From: an uncultured Lachnospiraceae bacterium
GTDB taxonomy: Bacteria > Bacillota > Clostridia > Lachnospirales > Lachnospiraceae
Reading direction: 5' to 3'
Assembly (NCBI GenBank): GCA_910576895.1
Contig: CAJTJZ010000015.1
Location: 8,210 to 67,512, forward strand
Length of the DNA stretch: 59,303 bases
In this document: positions 25,194 to 33,458 of the stretch, piece by piece
Numbering within the stretch: the first letter of the stretch is position 1
Layout of the letters: every line of letters begins with the position of its first letter
Position numbers and translations under genes: made by a program
Notes under the pieces: generated by a model
The model's database searches: none
What the model was told of the DNA's origin: nothing
The model's input: the letters and a program-made list of their open reading frames with translations, nothing else

Positions 25194-27083
25194 TTATTTA
25201 TTTTCTGATTTTCCTACAGCAGCTTTCCATACACATAATATCATAATGATCATTAATACAATTCCACCAACAAGAGAGGTATTAAGGTAAGAGGAAAAAT
25301 CAATTTTATCGGCAATATTTAGTACAGCAAAGATAGCAAGCAAAATACCAACAAGCCCTTCTCCTGCAATCATACCAGAACAGAATAGAATACCACCGCT
25401 GGCATCTTCATTTTTTGCTTTATTTGTTTGCTTTTTATCTGCAAACCAGCGAATAATACCACCAATGATAATGGTGGAGCTTAATTCCAGTGGTAGATAT
25501 AGACCAATTGCAACTGGAAGTACTGGAATACCAAGAATTTCAATAACAAGAGCAATAAATACACCAATAAATACTAAAGCCCATGGAAGATTTCCATCCA
25601 TAACACCTTCAATAATCATTTTCATTAAAGATGCTTGTGGGGCAGACAATTGTTCTGAACCAAACTTCCATGCAGAATTTAAAAGCATTAAAACACCACC
25701 AATAGTAACAGCAGATACAGCAGTACCAATCAATTCTCCAATTTGCTGTTTCTTTGGAGTAGCACCAAGAATATAACCAGTTTTTAAATCTTGAGAAGTA
25801 TCCCCAGCCATTGCTGCAACAATACAAATAATAGAGCCAATTGCAATCGCACCTTGCATACCATGGATGCCTGTGTCACCGCTTGCTTTTAGAACAATAG
25901 TTGCAACTAAAAGCGTAGCAATTGCCATACCAGAAACAGGGTTATTACTACTTCCTACAAGACCTACCATACGAGAAGAAACGGTTGCAAAGAAAAATCC
26001 AAATACAACAATAATAATCGCACCTAAAAATGTAACAGGAATCACTGGAAGCAGCCAAATAGCAACGATCATAACAAGAATTGCACCAAGGATAAGTTTC
26101 ATATCAAGATCTCTGTCAGTACGTAACATGCTGTTGCTTTTCCCATTTCTCATGCCTTTGATAGCATCGGCAAAAGTGCGGACGATTAAAGGCAGTGATT
26201 TTATTAAACTGATAATACCACCTGTTGCTACAGCACCAGCACCAATATAGCGAATATAGCTTCCCCAAATCGCATTAGCACCATTTGTTGCATACATATT
26301 GGAAATCGTATCCGTACCCGGATAGAGAATTGTTTCACCACCAAAAGTAATAATTGCTGGAATCAGTACAAACCAACCAATAATACCACCAGCAAACATA
26401 TAGGAGGAAATTTTGATTCCACAAATATAGCCTACCCCAATTAAGGCAGGATATACTTCAGCAGAAAATTCTGTTTTTAATGCCTTGATAGGTGCTGTAA
26501 TAACACCCGGAATAATTTTAAAGCCATCAACAATAAACTTAAATAAAGCGGCAAGCCCCATACCAAGAAATACAGTTTTTGCACTAGCACCGCCTTCTTC
26601 TCCTGCTAAAAGCACTTCTGCACAGGCAGTTCCTTCTGGATAGGGAAGAACACCATGCTCTTTTACAATGAGGGCATTTCGGAGTGGTACCATAAATAAT
26701 ACACCAAGAACACCACCACAAAGGGCAATTAATCCAATCGTAAGAATCCCCGGAGTATCCATCAGACCATCTTCTGCCCATAAAAATAATACTGGCAAAG
26801 TAAAAATAGCACCTGCTGCAAGAGACTCGCCAGCAGAACCAATCGTTTGTACCATATTGCTTTCTAGAATGGAATCCTTTTTCATAATGACACGGATAAC
26901 ACCCATAGAAATGACAGCCGCTGGAATGGAAGCAGAAACAGTCATACCAACTCTTAAACCAAGGTATGCATTTGCTGCACCGAAAATAATAGCAAGTAAA
27001 ATACCCATAATCAGGGATGTTGCTGTAAATTCCGGTGTAATTTTTTCCGGCGGAATATAGGGTTTAAATTCTTCTTTTTTCAT
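25194..27083 (-). CDS. OPT-family oligopeptide or metal-chelate transporter
   Basis: The 629-residue protein is almost wholly hydrophobic with about 14-16 membrane segments. It starts with a short polar tail and LTPEFTATSLIMGILLAIIFGAANAYLGLR-type sequence (residues ~14-45), which is characteristic of the OPT family. Other family marks are GTACAEVLLAG (about 150-160), where the protein keeps PYPEGTACAE, and the repeated SSNNPVSGMAIATLL motif near residue 380. OPT proteins move peptides or siderophore-metal complexes using the proton gradient; the substrate here is unknown. The gene has a good AAAGGAG site and forms an operon with the PqqD-like gene. Confidence 0.9.
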   Translation of the reverse strand: MKKEEFKPYIPPEKITPEFTATSLIMGILLAIIFGAANAYLGLRVGMTVSASIPAAVISMGVIRVIMKKDSILESNMVQTIGSAGESLAAGAIFTLPVLFLWAEDGLMDTPGILTIGLIALCGGVLGVLFMVPLRNALIVKEHGVLPYPEGTACAEVLLAGEEGGASAKTVFLGMGLAALFKFIVDGFKIIPGVITAPIKALKTEFSAEVYPALIGVGYICGIKISSYMFAGGIIGWFVLIPAIITFGGETILYPGTDTISNMYATNGANAIWGSYIRYIGAGAVATGGIISLIKSLPLIVRTFADAIKGMRNGKSNSMLRTDRDLDMKLILGAILVMIVAIWLLPVIPVTFLGAIIIVVFGFFFATVSSRMVGLVGSSNNPVSGMAIATLLVATIVLKASGDTGIHGMQGAIAIGSIICIVAAMAGDTSQDLKTGYILGATPKKQQIGELIGTAVSAVTIGGVLMLLNSAWKFGSEQLSAPQASLMKMIIEGVMDGNLPWALVFIGVFIALVIEILGIPVLPVAIGLYLPLELSSTIIIGGIIRWFADKKQTNKAKNEDASGGILFCSGMIAGEGLVGILLAIFAVLNIADKIDFSSYLNTSLVGGIVLMIIMILCVWKAAVGKSENK

Positions 27084-27426
27084 ATATCTTCTCCTTTAAA
27101 TATGATATCTTATTATAAAAAATTGCTTGGAAATTTTTACAATAAGAATAAGTTTCTTTATTATATCATAAATAACATAGTAAATACAATGACAAATTCT
27201 TGTAAATATCAACAAAATTTTTAATTATGCCCAAATTTAGAGGAAAAATTTTCTTATTTTTGTTCAAACATTTGTTCTGTTTTGGGGAATCAACTTACTT
27301 TTGACACAAATTCAGGCTAAAATTAACTTCATTTGGAAAAGCATGGAAGATAGGAAGAACTTACATAAAAGTACAAAAAACTGTTAAAGTACATATAATA
27401 AAAAGTAAACCGAAGGGGGATTGGTT
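27084..27426. other. intergenic region between the OPT operon and the cardiolipin synthase gene
   Basis: About 340 AT-rich bases between divergent genes. A perfect TATAAT lies near 27394 close to the cls start but without a good -35 box at 17 bases. A TTGACA near 27301 also has no good partner. No small gene, hairpin or repeat stands out. Confidence 0.35.
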
Positions 27427-29019
27427 TTGGAAGAAGAAAATTCAAGAAACCTTTTTGGTAAGGATAGTTATTTAAGAAAAGAGATTAAGGGAAGAATTGA
27501 AAATAATTTAAGTGGATTTTTACGCTGTTGTTTAGTTGGAATGCTAGTATTATTACAAATTCTTTTGCTTTTAATTTTGCCTTTTTTCTTTCAAAGATAT
27601 ACGGTATATTTTTATACTATTGTTGAATTTCTAAGTTTTTTTATTATTTTAGGATTGATTAATGATAGTCGAAGCCCATCCTTTAAAATTGCATGGATTA
27701 GCATTGCATTAATTCTTCCTATTACAGGACATTTAATGTATATCTTATGGGGAAAATCAGATTCTAAGAAAAAAATTGAATCAAAGATACTTGCAATGCT
27801 TCGGCATGGAAATTCTTTTTTACATGAGGATAAAAAAGTAGCAGAAAAATTTCATCAGAGTAATCATTTGAATATTCGTATGTCAAGATATCTTTCTTTA
27901 GAGGGATTTCCAGTATTTAAAAATACACAAGTAACATATTATTCTATGGGAGAAGATGCATTTGAAGCAATTTTTGAGGAGATTGTAAAAGCAAAACAGT
28001 TTATTCTTTTAAATTTTTTTATTGTTGCAGAAGGTGCACTTTGGGATAGAATGCATAAACTTTTACAGATGAAATTAACCGAAGGCATTAAAGTTTATTT
28101 TATGTATGATGATTTTGGAGCAACGATTCGTACAAATAAGCATTTCCGGAGAGAATTAGAAGCAGAAGGAATGGAAGTGCGAGTGTTTAATCCCATTCAT
28201 AAATATATGGATAAACTTTATATGAATTATCGAAGCCATCAAAAAATTGTAGTAGTTGATGGAAATGTAGGGTTTACAGGTGGTTTTAATCTAGCAGATG
28301 AATATGCAAATTTAATTGAGCGTTTTGGTGTTTGGAAAGATACAGGTATTCGATTAGAAGGAGATGCTGTTTGGGGTTTAACTGTAATCTTTTTCCAAAT
28401 GTGGGAAGTTTGCTCTAAAAAAGAGTTTATTGATTATGAAAAATTTTATCCAACAAAGAAATTTCCTAAAAATGATACGTATATTCATGTAATTTCAGAT
28501 GGACCAGCAACAAAGCATTGGCCAATAGAATCTATTTATCATCAAATGATTATGTATGCAAATAAGTATCTTTATATTATGACCCCTTATTTGATTATTG
28601 AACAAGATATGCAAGATGCTTTGATTATGGCAGCACAAAGTGGTGTTGATGTGCGAATTATAACACCAAATATTCCAGATAAGAAAAATGTAAAGCTTTT
28701 AACAAATTTTAATTATGGTAAGCTTTTAGAACATCATGTTAAAATTTATGAATATACACCGGGATTTATTCATGCAAAATCAATTATAAATGATGCCTGT
28801 GGAATTGTTGGAACTGTTAATATGGATTATCGAAGTTTTTATCTTCATTATGAAAATGCTGTTTGGATGTATGATAAGAAAATTGTAGATGAAATTACAA
28901 AAGATTTTTTAGATACAGTGAAACAAAGCCGGGAAATTTCTTATGAAGAATGGAAAAAACGTCCATTTAAGATAAAAGTATGGCAGCAGATATTAAATTT
29001 ATTTTCTACATTGATGTAA
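27427..29019 (+). CDS. cls: cardiolipin synthase (phospholipase D family)
   Basis: The protein (530 residues from TTG 27427) has two N-terminal membrane segments (about 35-60 and 65-85) and a PLDNF-type region, then two PLD catalytic domains. The HKD motifs are HQKIVVVDGNVGFTGG at H271 and HAKSIINDACGIVGT at H449, both followed by the usual N(L/M)D. Such enzymes join two phosphatidylglycerols into cardiolipin at the membrane. The start is a TTG: the AGGGGGA at 27414-27420 is too close to the first TTG (27421) and well placed for TTG 27427. The zinc-ribbon gene follows by 15 bases, likely in the same transcript. Confidence 0.93.
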   Translation: MEEENSRNLFGKDSYLRKEIKGRIENNLSGFLRCCLVGMLVLLQILLLLILPFFFQRYTVYFYTIVEFLSFFIILGLINDSRSPSFKIAWISIALILPITGHLMYILWGKSDSKKKIESKILAMLRHGNSFLHEDKKVAEKFHQSNHLNIRMSRYLSLEGFPVFKNTQVTYYSMGEDAFEAIFEEIVKAKQFILLNFFIVAEGALWDRMHKLLQMKLTEGIKVYFMYDDFGATIRTNKHFRRELEAEGMEVRVFNPIHKYMDKLYMNYRSHQKIVVVDGNVGFTGGFNLADEYANLIERFGVWKDTGIRLEGDAVWGLTVIFFQMWEVCSKKEFIDYEKFYPTKKFPKNDTYIHVISDGPATKHWPIESIYHQMIMYANKYLYIMTPYLIIEQDMQDALIMAAQSGVDVRIITPNIPDKKNVKLLTNFNYGKLLEHHVKIYEYTPGFIHAKSIINDACGIVGTVNMDYRSFYLHYENAVWMYDKKIVDEITKDFLDTVKQSREISYEEWKKRPFKIKVWQQILNLFSTLM

Positions 29020-29034
29020 AGGAGAAAAAAGAAA

Positions 29035-29286
29035 ATGTATACGAATGTTTGTAAACACTGTCATAAAACATTTCAGTCAAGAATTAAGACATATAGCTGT
29101 AAAGCTTGTAAATCAAAAGATGAAAATCATTTTGATGAAATTGAAGAATATTTAAGAAAATATCCAAATAGCAATGCACTTCAGATTTCAGAAGAACTTG
29201 GAATTATGGCATATGAAGTATTAAAATATCAAGAGGAAGGAAGACTTTGTAAAGTAAATGGAACTTTTTCAAAACTTGAAGAATAA
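29035..29286 (+). CDS. small zinc-ribbon protein with helical C-terminus
   Basis: The 83-residue protein begins with a zinc ribbon of two knuckles, CKHCH (residues 6-10) and CKACK (residues 22-26), followed by a helical part with YLRKYPNSNALQISEELGI, which looks like a short helix-turn-helix, then a basic end. This plan resembles the YvyF/TIGR03826 flagellar-operon proteins, but no flagellar gene is near. It may bind nucleic acid or protein. It lies 15 bases after cls, suggesting co-transcription. I give no gene name. Confidence 0.65.
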   Translation: MYTNVCKHCHKTFQSRIKTYSCKACKSKDENHFDEIEEYLRKYPNSNALQISEELGIMAYEVLKYQEEGRLCKVNGTFSKLEE

Positions 29287-29334
29287 TAAATAGATTACGG
29301 ACTTTGTTAGTAAATCTATTATCATAAATAAAAT

Positions 29335-29348
29335 CGAACTTGCGTTCT
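29335..29348 (+). promoter_or_regulatory. LexA (SOS) box upstream of ruvAB
   Basis: CGAACTTGCGTTCT matches the Bacillota LexA box CGAAC-N4-GTTCG in nine of the ten fixed positions. It overlaps the -35 box of the ruvA promoter, where LexA would block RNA polymerase. Confidence 0.75.
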
Positions 29349-29368
29349 GATAAATCCTATGTTATAAT
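29340..29368 (+). promoter_or_regulatory. ruvAB promoter
   Basis: TTGCGT (29340-29345), 17-base spacer, perfect TATAAT (29363-29368). The LexA box covers the -35 hexamer. Confidence 0.75.
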
Positions 29369-29432
29369 AAAAAAGAAAGAAACTTCCTGATTTTTTAGGA
29401 AATAAGCTAAAAGCTAGAGGAGTTAAAAAAAG

Positions 29433-30089
29433 ATGATTTCTTATATAAAAGGGATTCTTACAGATATGCAGCCTGATAGCATTGTAATTGAAACGTATGG
29501 AATTGGTTATGAAATTCGTGTTCCATTGACTGTGTTAGAAGAAGTTCCATCGATTGGTGAACAGATAAAATTATATACTTATTTATATGTAAGAGAAGAT
29601 ATTTTACAGCTATATGGTTTTTTACAAAAAGAGGAATTAGAAGTATTTAAATTGCTTTTAACAGTAAGTGGAATTGGTCCAAAAGCAGCTCTTGGGATTT
29701 TATCTTCCATTACTATTGATGATTTGCGTTTTGCGATTTTATCTGAGGATAAAAAAACGATTTCCAAAGCACCGGGAATTGGAGCAAAAATGGCAGGAAA
29801 GATGATTTTGGAATTAAAGGATAAATTAAAACTAGAAGATGCATTTCTTGATAAGCTTGCCCATAAGGAAGAACAAAGAGAGGAAAGTATAGATGGAAAA
29901 AAAGAACAGGAATTAGATGGAAAAAAAGAGAAGATAAGAGTAAAAAGAATGCGGCAAGATGCTATGGATGCATTGATAGCACTTGGATATTCACAAACAG
30001 AAGCGATGAAGGCAGTGAATAGAGTGGATTTGGAACATATGAAAGATGTGGAAGAAGTATTAAAGGCATCTTTAAAAGCATTTCTATAA
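29433..30089 (+). CDS. ruvA: Holliday junction DNA helicase subunit RuvA
   Basis: RuvA binds four-way Holliday junctions as a tetramer and loads the RuvB motor for branch migration. The 218-residue protein starts MISYIKGILTDM with an OB fold (about 1-60), then the helix-hairpin-helix pair with VSGIGPKAALGILS (about 76-89) and APGIGAKMAGKMILELKDKL (about 111-130). A charged linker follows, and a C-terminal UBA-like helix bundle (about 172-218) contacts RuvB. The linker is rich in Lys/Glu with a repeated DGKKE motif. ATG 29433 follows GAGGAG. RuvB starts 15 bases after the stop. Confidence 0.95.
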   Translation: MISYIKGILTDMQPDSIVIETYGIGYEIRVPLTVLEEVPSIGEQIKLYTYLYVREDILQLYGFLQKEELEVFKLLLTVSGIGPKAALGILSSITIDDLRFAILSEDKKTISKAPGIGAKMAGKMILELKDKLKLEDAFLDKLAHKEEQREESIDGKKEQELDGKKEKIRVKRMRQDAMDALIALGYSQTEAMKAVNRVDLEHMKDVEEVLKASLKAFL

Positions 30090-30104
30090 GGAATGAGGAA
30101 AAAT

Positions 30105-31212
30105 ATGGAAAAACGAATTATTTCAACAGAAGTGATAGAAGAAGATTATAAAATAGAAAAAATGTCTTGTATACTTGGTAAATATATAGAAAATAGTCTG
30201 CGGCCAAAGCTTTTGGCAGATTATATTGGACAAGAGAAAGCAAAGAATAATTTGCAGATTTATATTCAGGCAGCAAAGGAACGTAAAGAGCCGCTTGATC
30301 ATTGTCTTTTTTATGGACCACCGGGACTTGGAAAAACAACATTAGCTGGAATTATTGCAAATGAAATGGAAGTCAATATTAAGATTACTTCTGGACCAGC
30401 AATTGAAAAACCGGGAGAAATGGCAGCAATTTTAAATAATCTTCAAGAGGGAGATATTTTATTTGTTGATGAGATTCATCGCCTAAATAGGCAGGTCGAA
30501 GAAGTGATGTATCCTGCTATGGAGGACTTTTCTATAGATATTGTTATTGGAAAAGGAGCAAATGCCCGCTCTATTCGCCTAGAACTTCCACATTTTACAT
30601 TAATTGGGGCAACAACACGTGCTGGTATGCTGACAGCACCACTTCGTGATCGTTTTGGTGTTATGCATCATTTGGAGTTTTATACAGAAGAAGAATTGAT
30701 ACAAATTGTTATGCGATCAGCACATGTATGGAATGTGGAAATTGATAAAGAGGGGGCAAGAGAACTTGCAAGACGTTCCAGAGGAACACCTCGTATAGCA
30801 AACAGGTTATTAAAAAGAGGGGGCAATGGAACTTGCACGGCGTTCACGTGGTACTCCAAGACTTGCAAATCGGCTGCTAAAGCGGGTCAGAGATTTTGCA
30901 CAAGTAAAATATGACAGCAAAATTACAAAAGAAGTAGCTGATCTTGCATTAGATTTATTGGAAGTAGATAAACTTGGATTAGACTATCTTGATCGTAGTA
31001 TTTTATTAACGATGATAGATAAATTTGATGGTGGGCCAGTGGGATTAGATACTTTGGCAGCAGCAACAGGAGAAGATGCAGGTACAATTGAAGAAGTTTA
31101 TGAGCCATATTTAATACAAAACGGACTATTGCAGCGTACAAAAAGGGGGAGAGTTGCTACAAGACTTGCCTATGAGCATTTTCAACGTAGCTTTGTAAAT
31201 AATACAGATTAA
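30105..31212 (+). pseudogene. ruvB: Holliday junction helicase RuvB, frame broken by a 67-bp duplication
   Basis: The first part, from ATG 30105, reads as normal RuvB: RPKLLADYIGQ, Walker A GPPGLGKTT (G71-T79), Walker B LFVDEIHRLN, and sensor-like IGATTRAGML. After ELARRSRGTPRIANRLLKR the frame goes wrong and ends at 30914. A second frame from 30826 starts again with ELARRSRGTPRLANRLLKR and continues to a normal RuvB C-terminus at 31212. The repeated protein stretch comes from two 67-bp units (30750 and 30817) that differ at many third positions. Removing one unit restores a full-length RuvB. So this is either a real mutation or an assembly join between two related strains. If real, branch migration by RuvAB would be lost. 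Confidence 0.85.
30750..30883 (+). repeat. diverged 67-bp tandem duplication inside ruvB
   Basis: Units 30750-30816 and 30817-30883 both begin GAGGGGGCAA and encode the same 19 residues with one Ile/Leu change, but differ at many synonymous positions. A fresh duplication would be identical. 67 is not a multiple of three, which explains the frame break. Confidence 0.85.
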
Positions 31213-31324
31213 GAAAATGCTAATAACAGTGAAAATGGTCAAAAAAAGATCGTTTTACAATAATATAAGTGCAACAAATAATATAATTACTGTAATTCCT
31301 GCAATAAATATCTAAACTCAAGTC

Positions 31325-31353
31325 TTGTAATTCTTTTATTTTCATTGTATGAT
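31325..31353 (+). promoter_or_regulatory. promoter before the ZapA-like gene
   Basis: TTGTAA (31325-31330) and TATGAT (31348-31353) with a 17-base spacer, 50 bases before the chosen start. Confidence 0.5.
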
Positions 31354-31404
31354 AGAGGATAGTATAAGAAAAAAGAGATGAGATATGGAAGGACGGATTG
31401 GGGA

Positions 31405-33342
31405 ATGGAAGTGAAAAACCAAGTCGAAATCAAGATTAATGGTCGTAAGTATTATTTAAAAGGGGCGGCAGAAGAATCTTTTTTAAGAAATGTAGCTGAT
31501 TATATAGATAAGAAGTATGAAGAAGTAAAAGGTGCAGAGAGTTATCAAAGAATGGATACAGAAATGAAAAAATTGATGCTGCACTTAAATATTGCAGGAG
31601 ATTATTATAGACAAAAGGAAACAGCAGAAAAGCTTTTAAAAAAAGAAAAAGAATATAGTAATGATATTTTTGAATTAAAACAGGCATTAATTGAGAAACA
31701 AGAAGAAGCAAAAAAATTGCAACAGCAACAAGCAGTATTAAAAACAGAATTGGAGGAACAAAAAGAGAAACAAAAAGAGCAAAAAAAACAAACCGAGCAG
31801 ATTGTAAAACAGTTAGAGGAAGAAAGAAAAAAAGTAAATTCTTCTGAAATGAAAATAGCATTGGATAAAGTAGTAAAAGAAAAAGAAGAACAGGCACTTT
31901 TTTATGAAAGAAAACAATCAGATATGCTTACTGCAAAAGAAAAAGAATATACAGATAAAATAGCTATAAAAGAAAAAGAATGTGCAGATAAAATATTGGA
32001 GATAACAGAAAAGTATACACAAGATTTTCAGGAAAAGGAAAAAATATATGAGGAAATGTTGGAAGAAGCTGTTGAAAAAGAAAAGCAATTTATAAAAGAA
32101 AAAGAAAAGCTTTTAAAAGAAGAAGAAAAACTTCAAGAAGAAAAGAAAAAACAGGGAATAGAATTTGCACAAAAAGAAAGAAAGTTTCAGGAAGAAATAG
32201 AAAGACAAAAAGGAATCTATCAAAAGCAAGAACAAGAACGAAAACAGGAAAAAGAAAGATATGAGCAGCAAGAGCAGAAATGGAAACAAGAAAAAGAAGT
32301 TTATCAGCAACAGGAGCAAAAATGGAAACAAGAGATAGAAACTTATGATTATGAAAAAAGAATGTTGCAGAAAAAAATAGAAAAATTAATGCAGGAAAAG
32401 AATGAATTTGAACAGGAAAAAGCAGAAGCACAGGCAAATTCTTCTTTAGTTCATGCAAAAGAAGAAGAACTACTTTATGCAAAAAAACAATTGCAGGAAC
32501 GTCAAATGGAACTTTTGGAAAATGGACAAAAGTTATTTGATATGCAAGCTTCTTTACAGGAAAAGGAAGAAAAAGTAACGAAGCTAGAGGAACAATTAAA
32601 AGGTAGACAGAAGGAATTAGAAAGCAGTCAAAGAAAATTAGCAGAAGAAGAACAAAGAATATTTAAAGTGCAAAAGGATTGCAATGAAAAAGAGAATATT
32701 ATTCGACAACAAAATAAGACAATTTTTGATTTTTCTGAAATTAGACAAAGTTATCATAATCAGGAAAAAACAATTAAAAAATTAAAACAAAATGCAGTAG
32801 ATGAGCATAGAACTTATGATATTCAAATGGAAAAATTACAAACGGAAAAAGATTTACTTGAGGAAACCGTTTTGCAATATCAAAAAAAGGTGGAACTTTT
32901 GGAGCATCAACTGGGAGAACTTGTATCTCTTACTCAGGAACAAAAAGAATCTGTATTGTCAAATTCAAAAGAGAAACAAGAAATAATAGAGAAAAAGGAG
33001 CTTAAAAAAGAAGAAGTAGTGACATTAGATTTAGAAGACAAAAATCAAGATAAAAAAGAACCATCAAAAATACAAACAATGTCAACACCCTCACTTTCTG
33101 CCGATGCACAGCCGGCAGAAAAAAAGAAAAAAATCAAAGTACGTGTCCACTTACCAGAACCAGCAGAATCAAAAAAGCAGGAAGAAGATAAAGAAGATTT
33201 TGGACAAGATGATAAAAAAAGAGTTTTGGAACAGAAAGTAATTCCTCAAGAAGAAGCTTCTGTAACAAAAGAAACTGCTGCACATAAAGTAGAAAAATCT
33301 TCTCGATCGAAACGGTCGAGAAAACGTAGAAAGCGATCATAG
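31405..33342 (+). CDS. ZapA-domain protein with a very long coiled coil
   Basis: The chosen ATG 31405 starts MEVKNQVEIKINGRKYYLKG, the usual opening of the Clostridial ZapA domain, which runs to about residue 85 and binds FtsZ. The protein then continues for over 450 residues as an almost unbroken Lys/Glu/Gln coiled coil (about 90-530), with repeats such as QEQKWKQEKE. The tail (about 550-645) is basic, with KKKKIKVRVHLPEP and a final SKRSRKRRKRS that could bind nucleic acid. Simple ZapA is only about 100 residues, so this is an enlarged form. The 31378 ATG would add nine atypical residues. It precedes U32, FtsW-like and PBP genes, so a role in division fits. Confidence 0.78.
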   Translation: MEVKNQVEIKINGRKYYLKGAAEESFLRNVADYIDKKYEEVKGAESYQRMDTEMKKLMLHLNIAGDYYRQKETAEKLLKKEKEYSNDIFELKQALIEKQEEAKKLQQQQAVLKTELEEQKEKQKEQKKQTEQIVKQLEEERKKVNSSEMKIALDKVVKEKEEQALFYERKQSDMLTAKEKEYTDKIAIKEKECADKILEITEKYTQDFQEKEKIYEEMLEEAVEKEKQFIKEKEKLLKEEEKLQEEKKKQGIEFAQKERKFQEEIERQKGIYQKQEQERKQEKERYEQQEQKWKQEKEVYQQQEQKWKQEIETYDYEKRMLQKKIEKLMQEKNEFEQEKAEAQANSSLVHAKEEELLYAKKQLQERQMELLENGQKLFDMQASLQEKEEKVTKLEEQLKGRQKELESSQRKLAEEEQRIFKVQKDCNEKENIIRQQNKTIFDFSEIRQSYHNQEKTIKKLKQNAVDEHRTYDIQMEKLQTEKDLLEETVLQYQKKVELLEHQLGELVSLTQEQKESVLSNSKEKQEIIEKKELKKEEVVTLDLEDKNQDKKEPSKIQTMSTPSLSADAQPAEKKKKIKVRVHLPEPAESKKQEEDKEDFGQDDKKRVLEQKVIPQEEASVTKETAAHKVEKSSRSKRSRKRRKRS

Positions 33343-33364
33343 GCATAAAAGGATAAGCAATTGT

Positions 33365-33409
33365 GCAACCAGCCTGCTGTCGTTTTATGACAACAGAATG
33401 GTTGCTTTT
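33365..33409 (+). terminator. terminator after the ZapA-like gene
   Basis: GCAACCA-CTG-TGTC pairs with GACA-CAG-TGGTTGC around GTTTTAT, with two small mismatches, followed by TTTTATT. Confidence 0.7.
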
Positions 33410-33458
33410 ATTCATCTAGTAACAAAAAGAAAGAATAAAGACTTGGAAAGGATGAATT

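Noticed and set aside
25465..27060. Plus-strand open frames opposite the OPT transporter gene
   Set aside because: They have no ribosome sites and lie fully within a strong membrane-protein gene.
27250..27330. A 25-codon frame starting MPKFRGKIFLF in the cls upstream region
   Set aside because: It has no ribosome site and no downstream partner.
31254..31350. Minus-strand short frames giving a hydrophobic peptide like IAGITVIILFVALILL, possibly a holin-like small toxin
   Set aside because: A stop interrupts the frame before the hydrophobic part, no start with a ribosome site is present, and the region also holds the ZapA promoter.
31436..32482. Long minus-strand frames rich in Leu, Phe and Ser
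   Set aside because: They are reverse images of the Lys/Glu coiled-coil codons in the ZapA-like gene.
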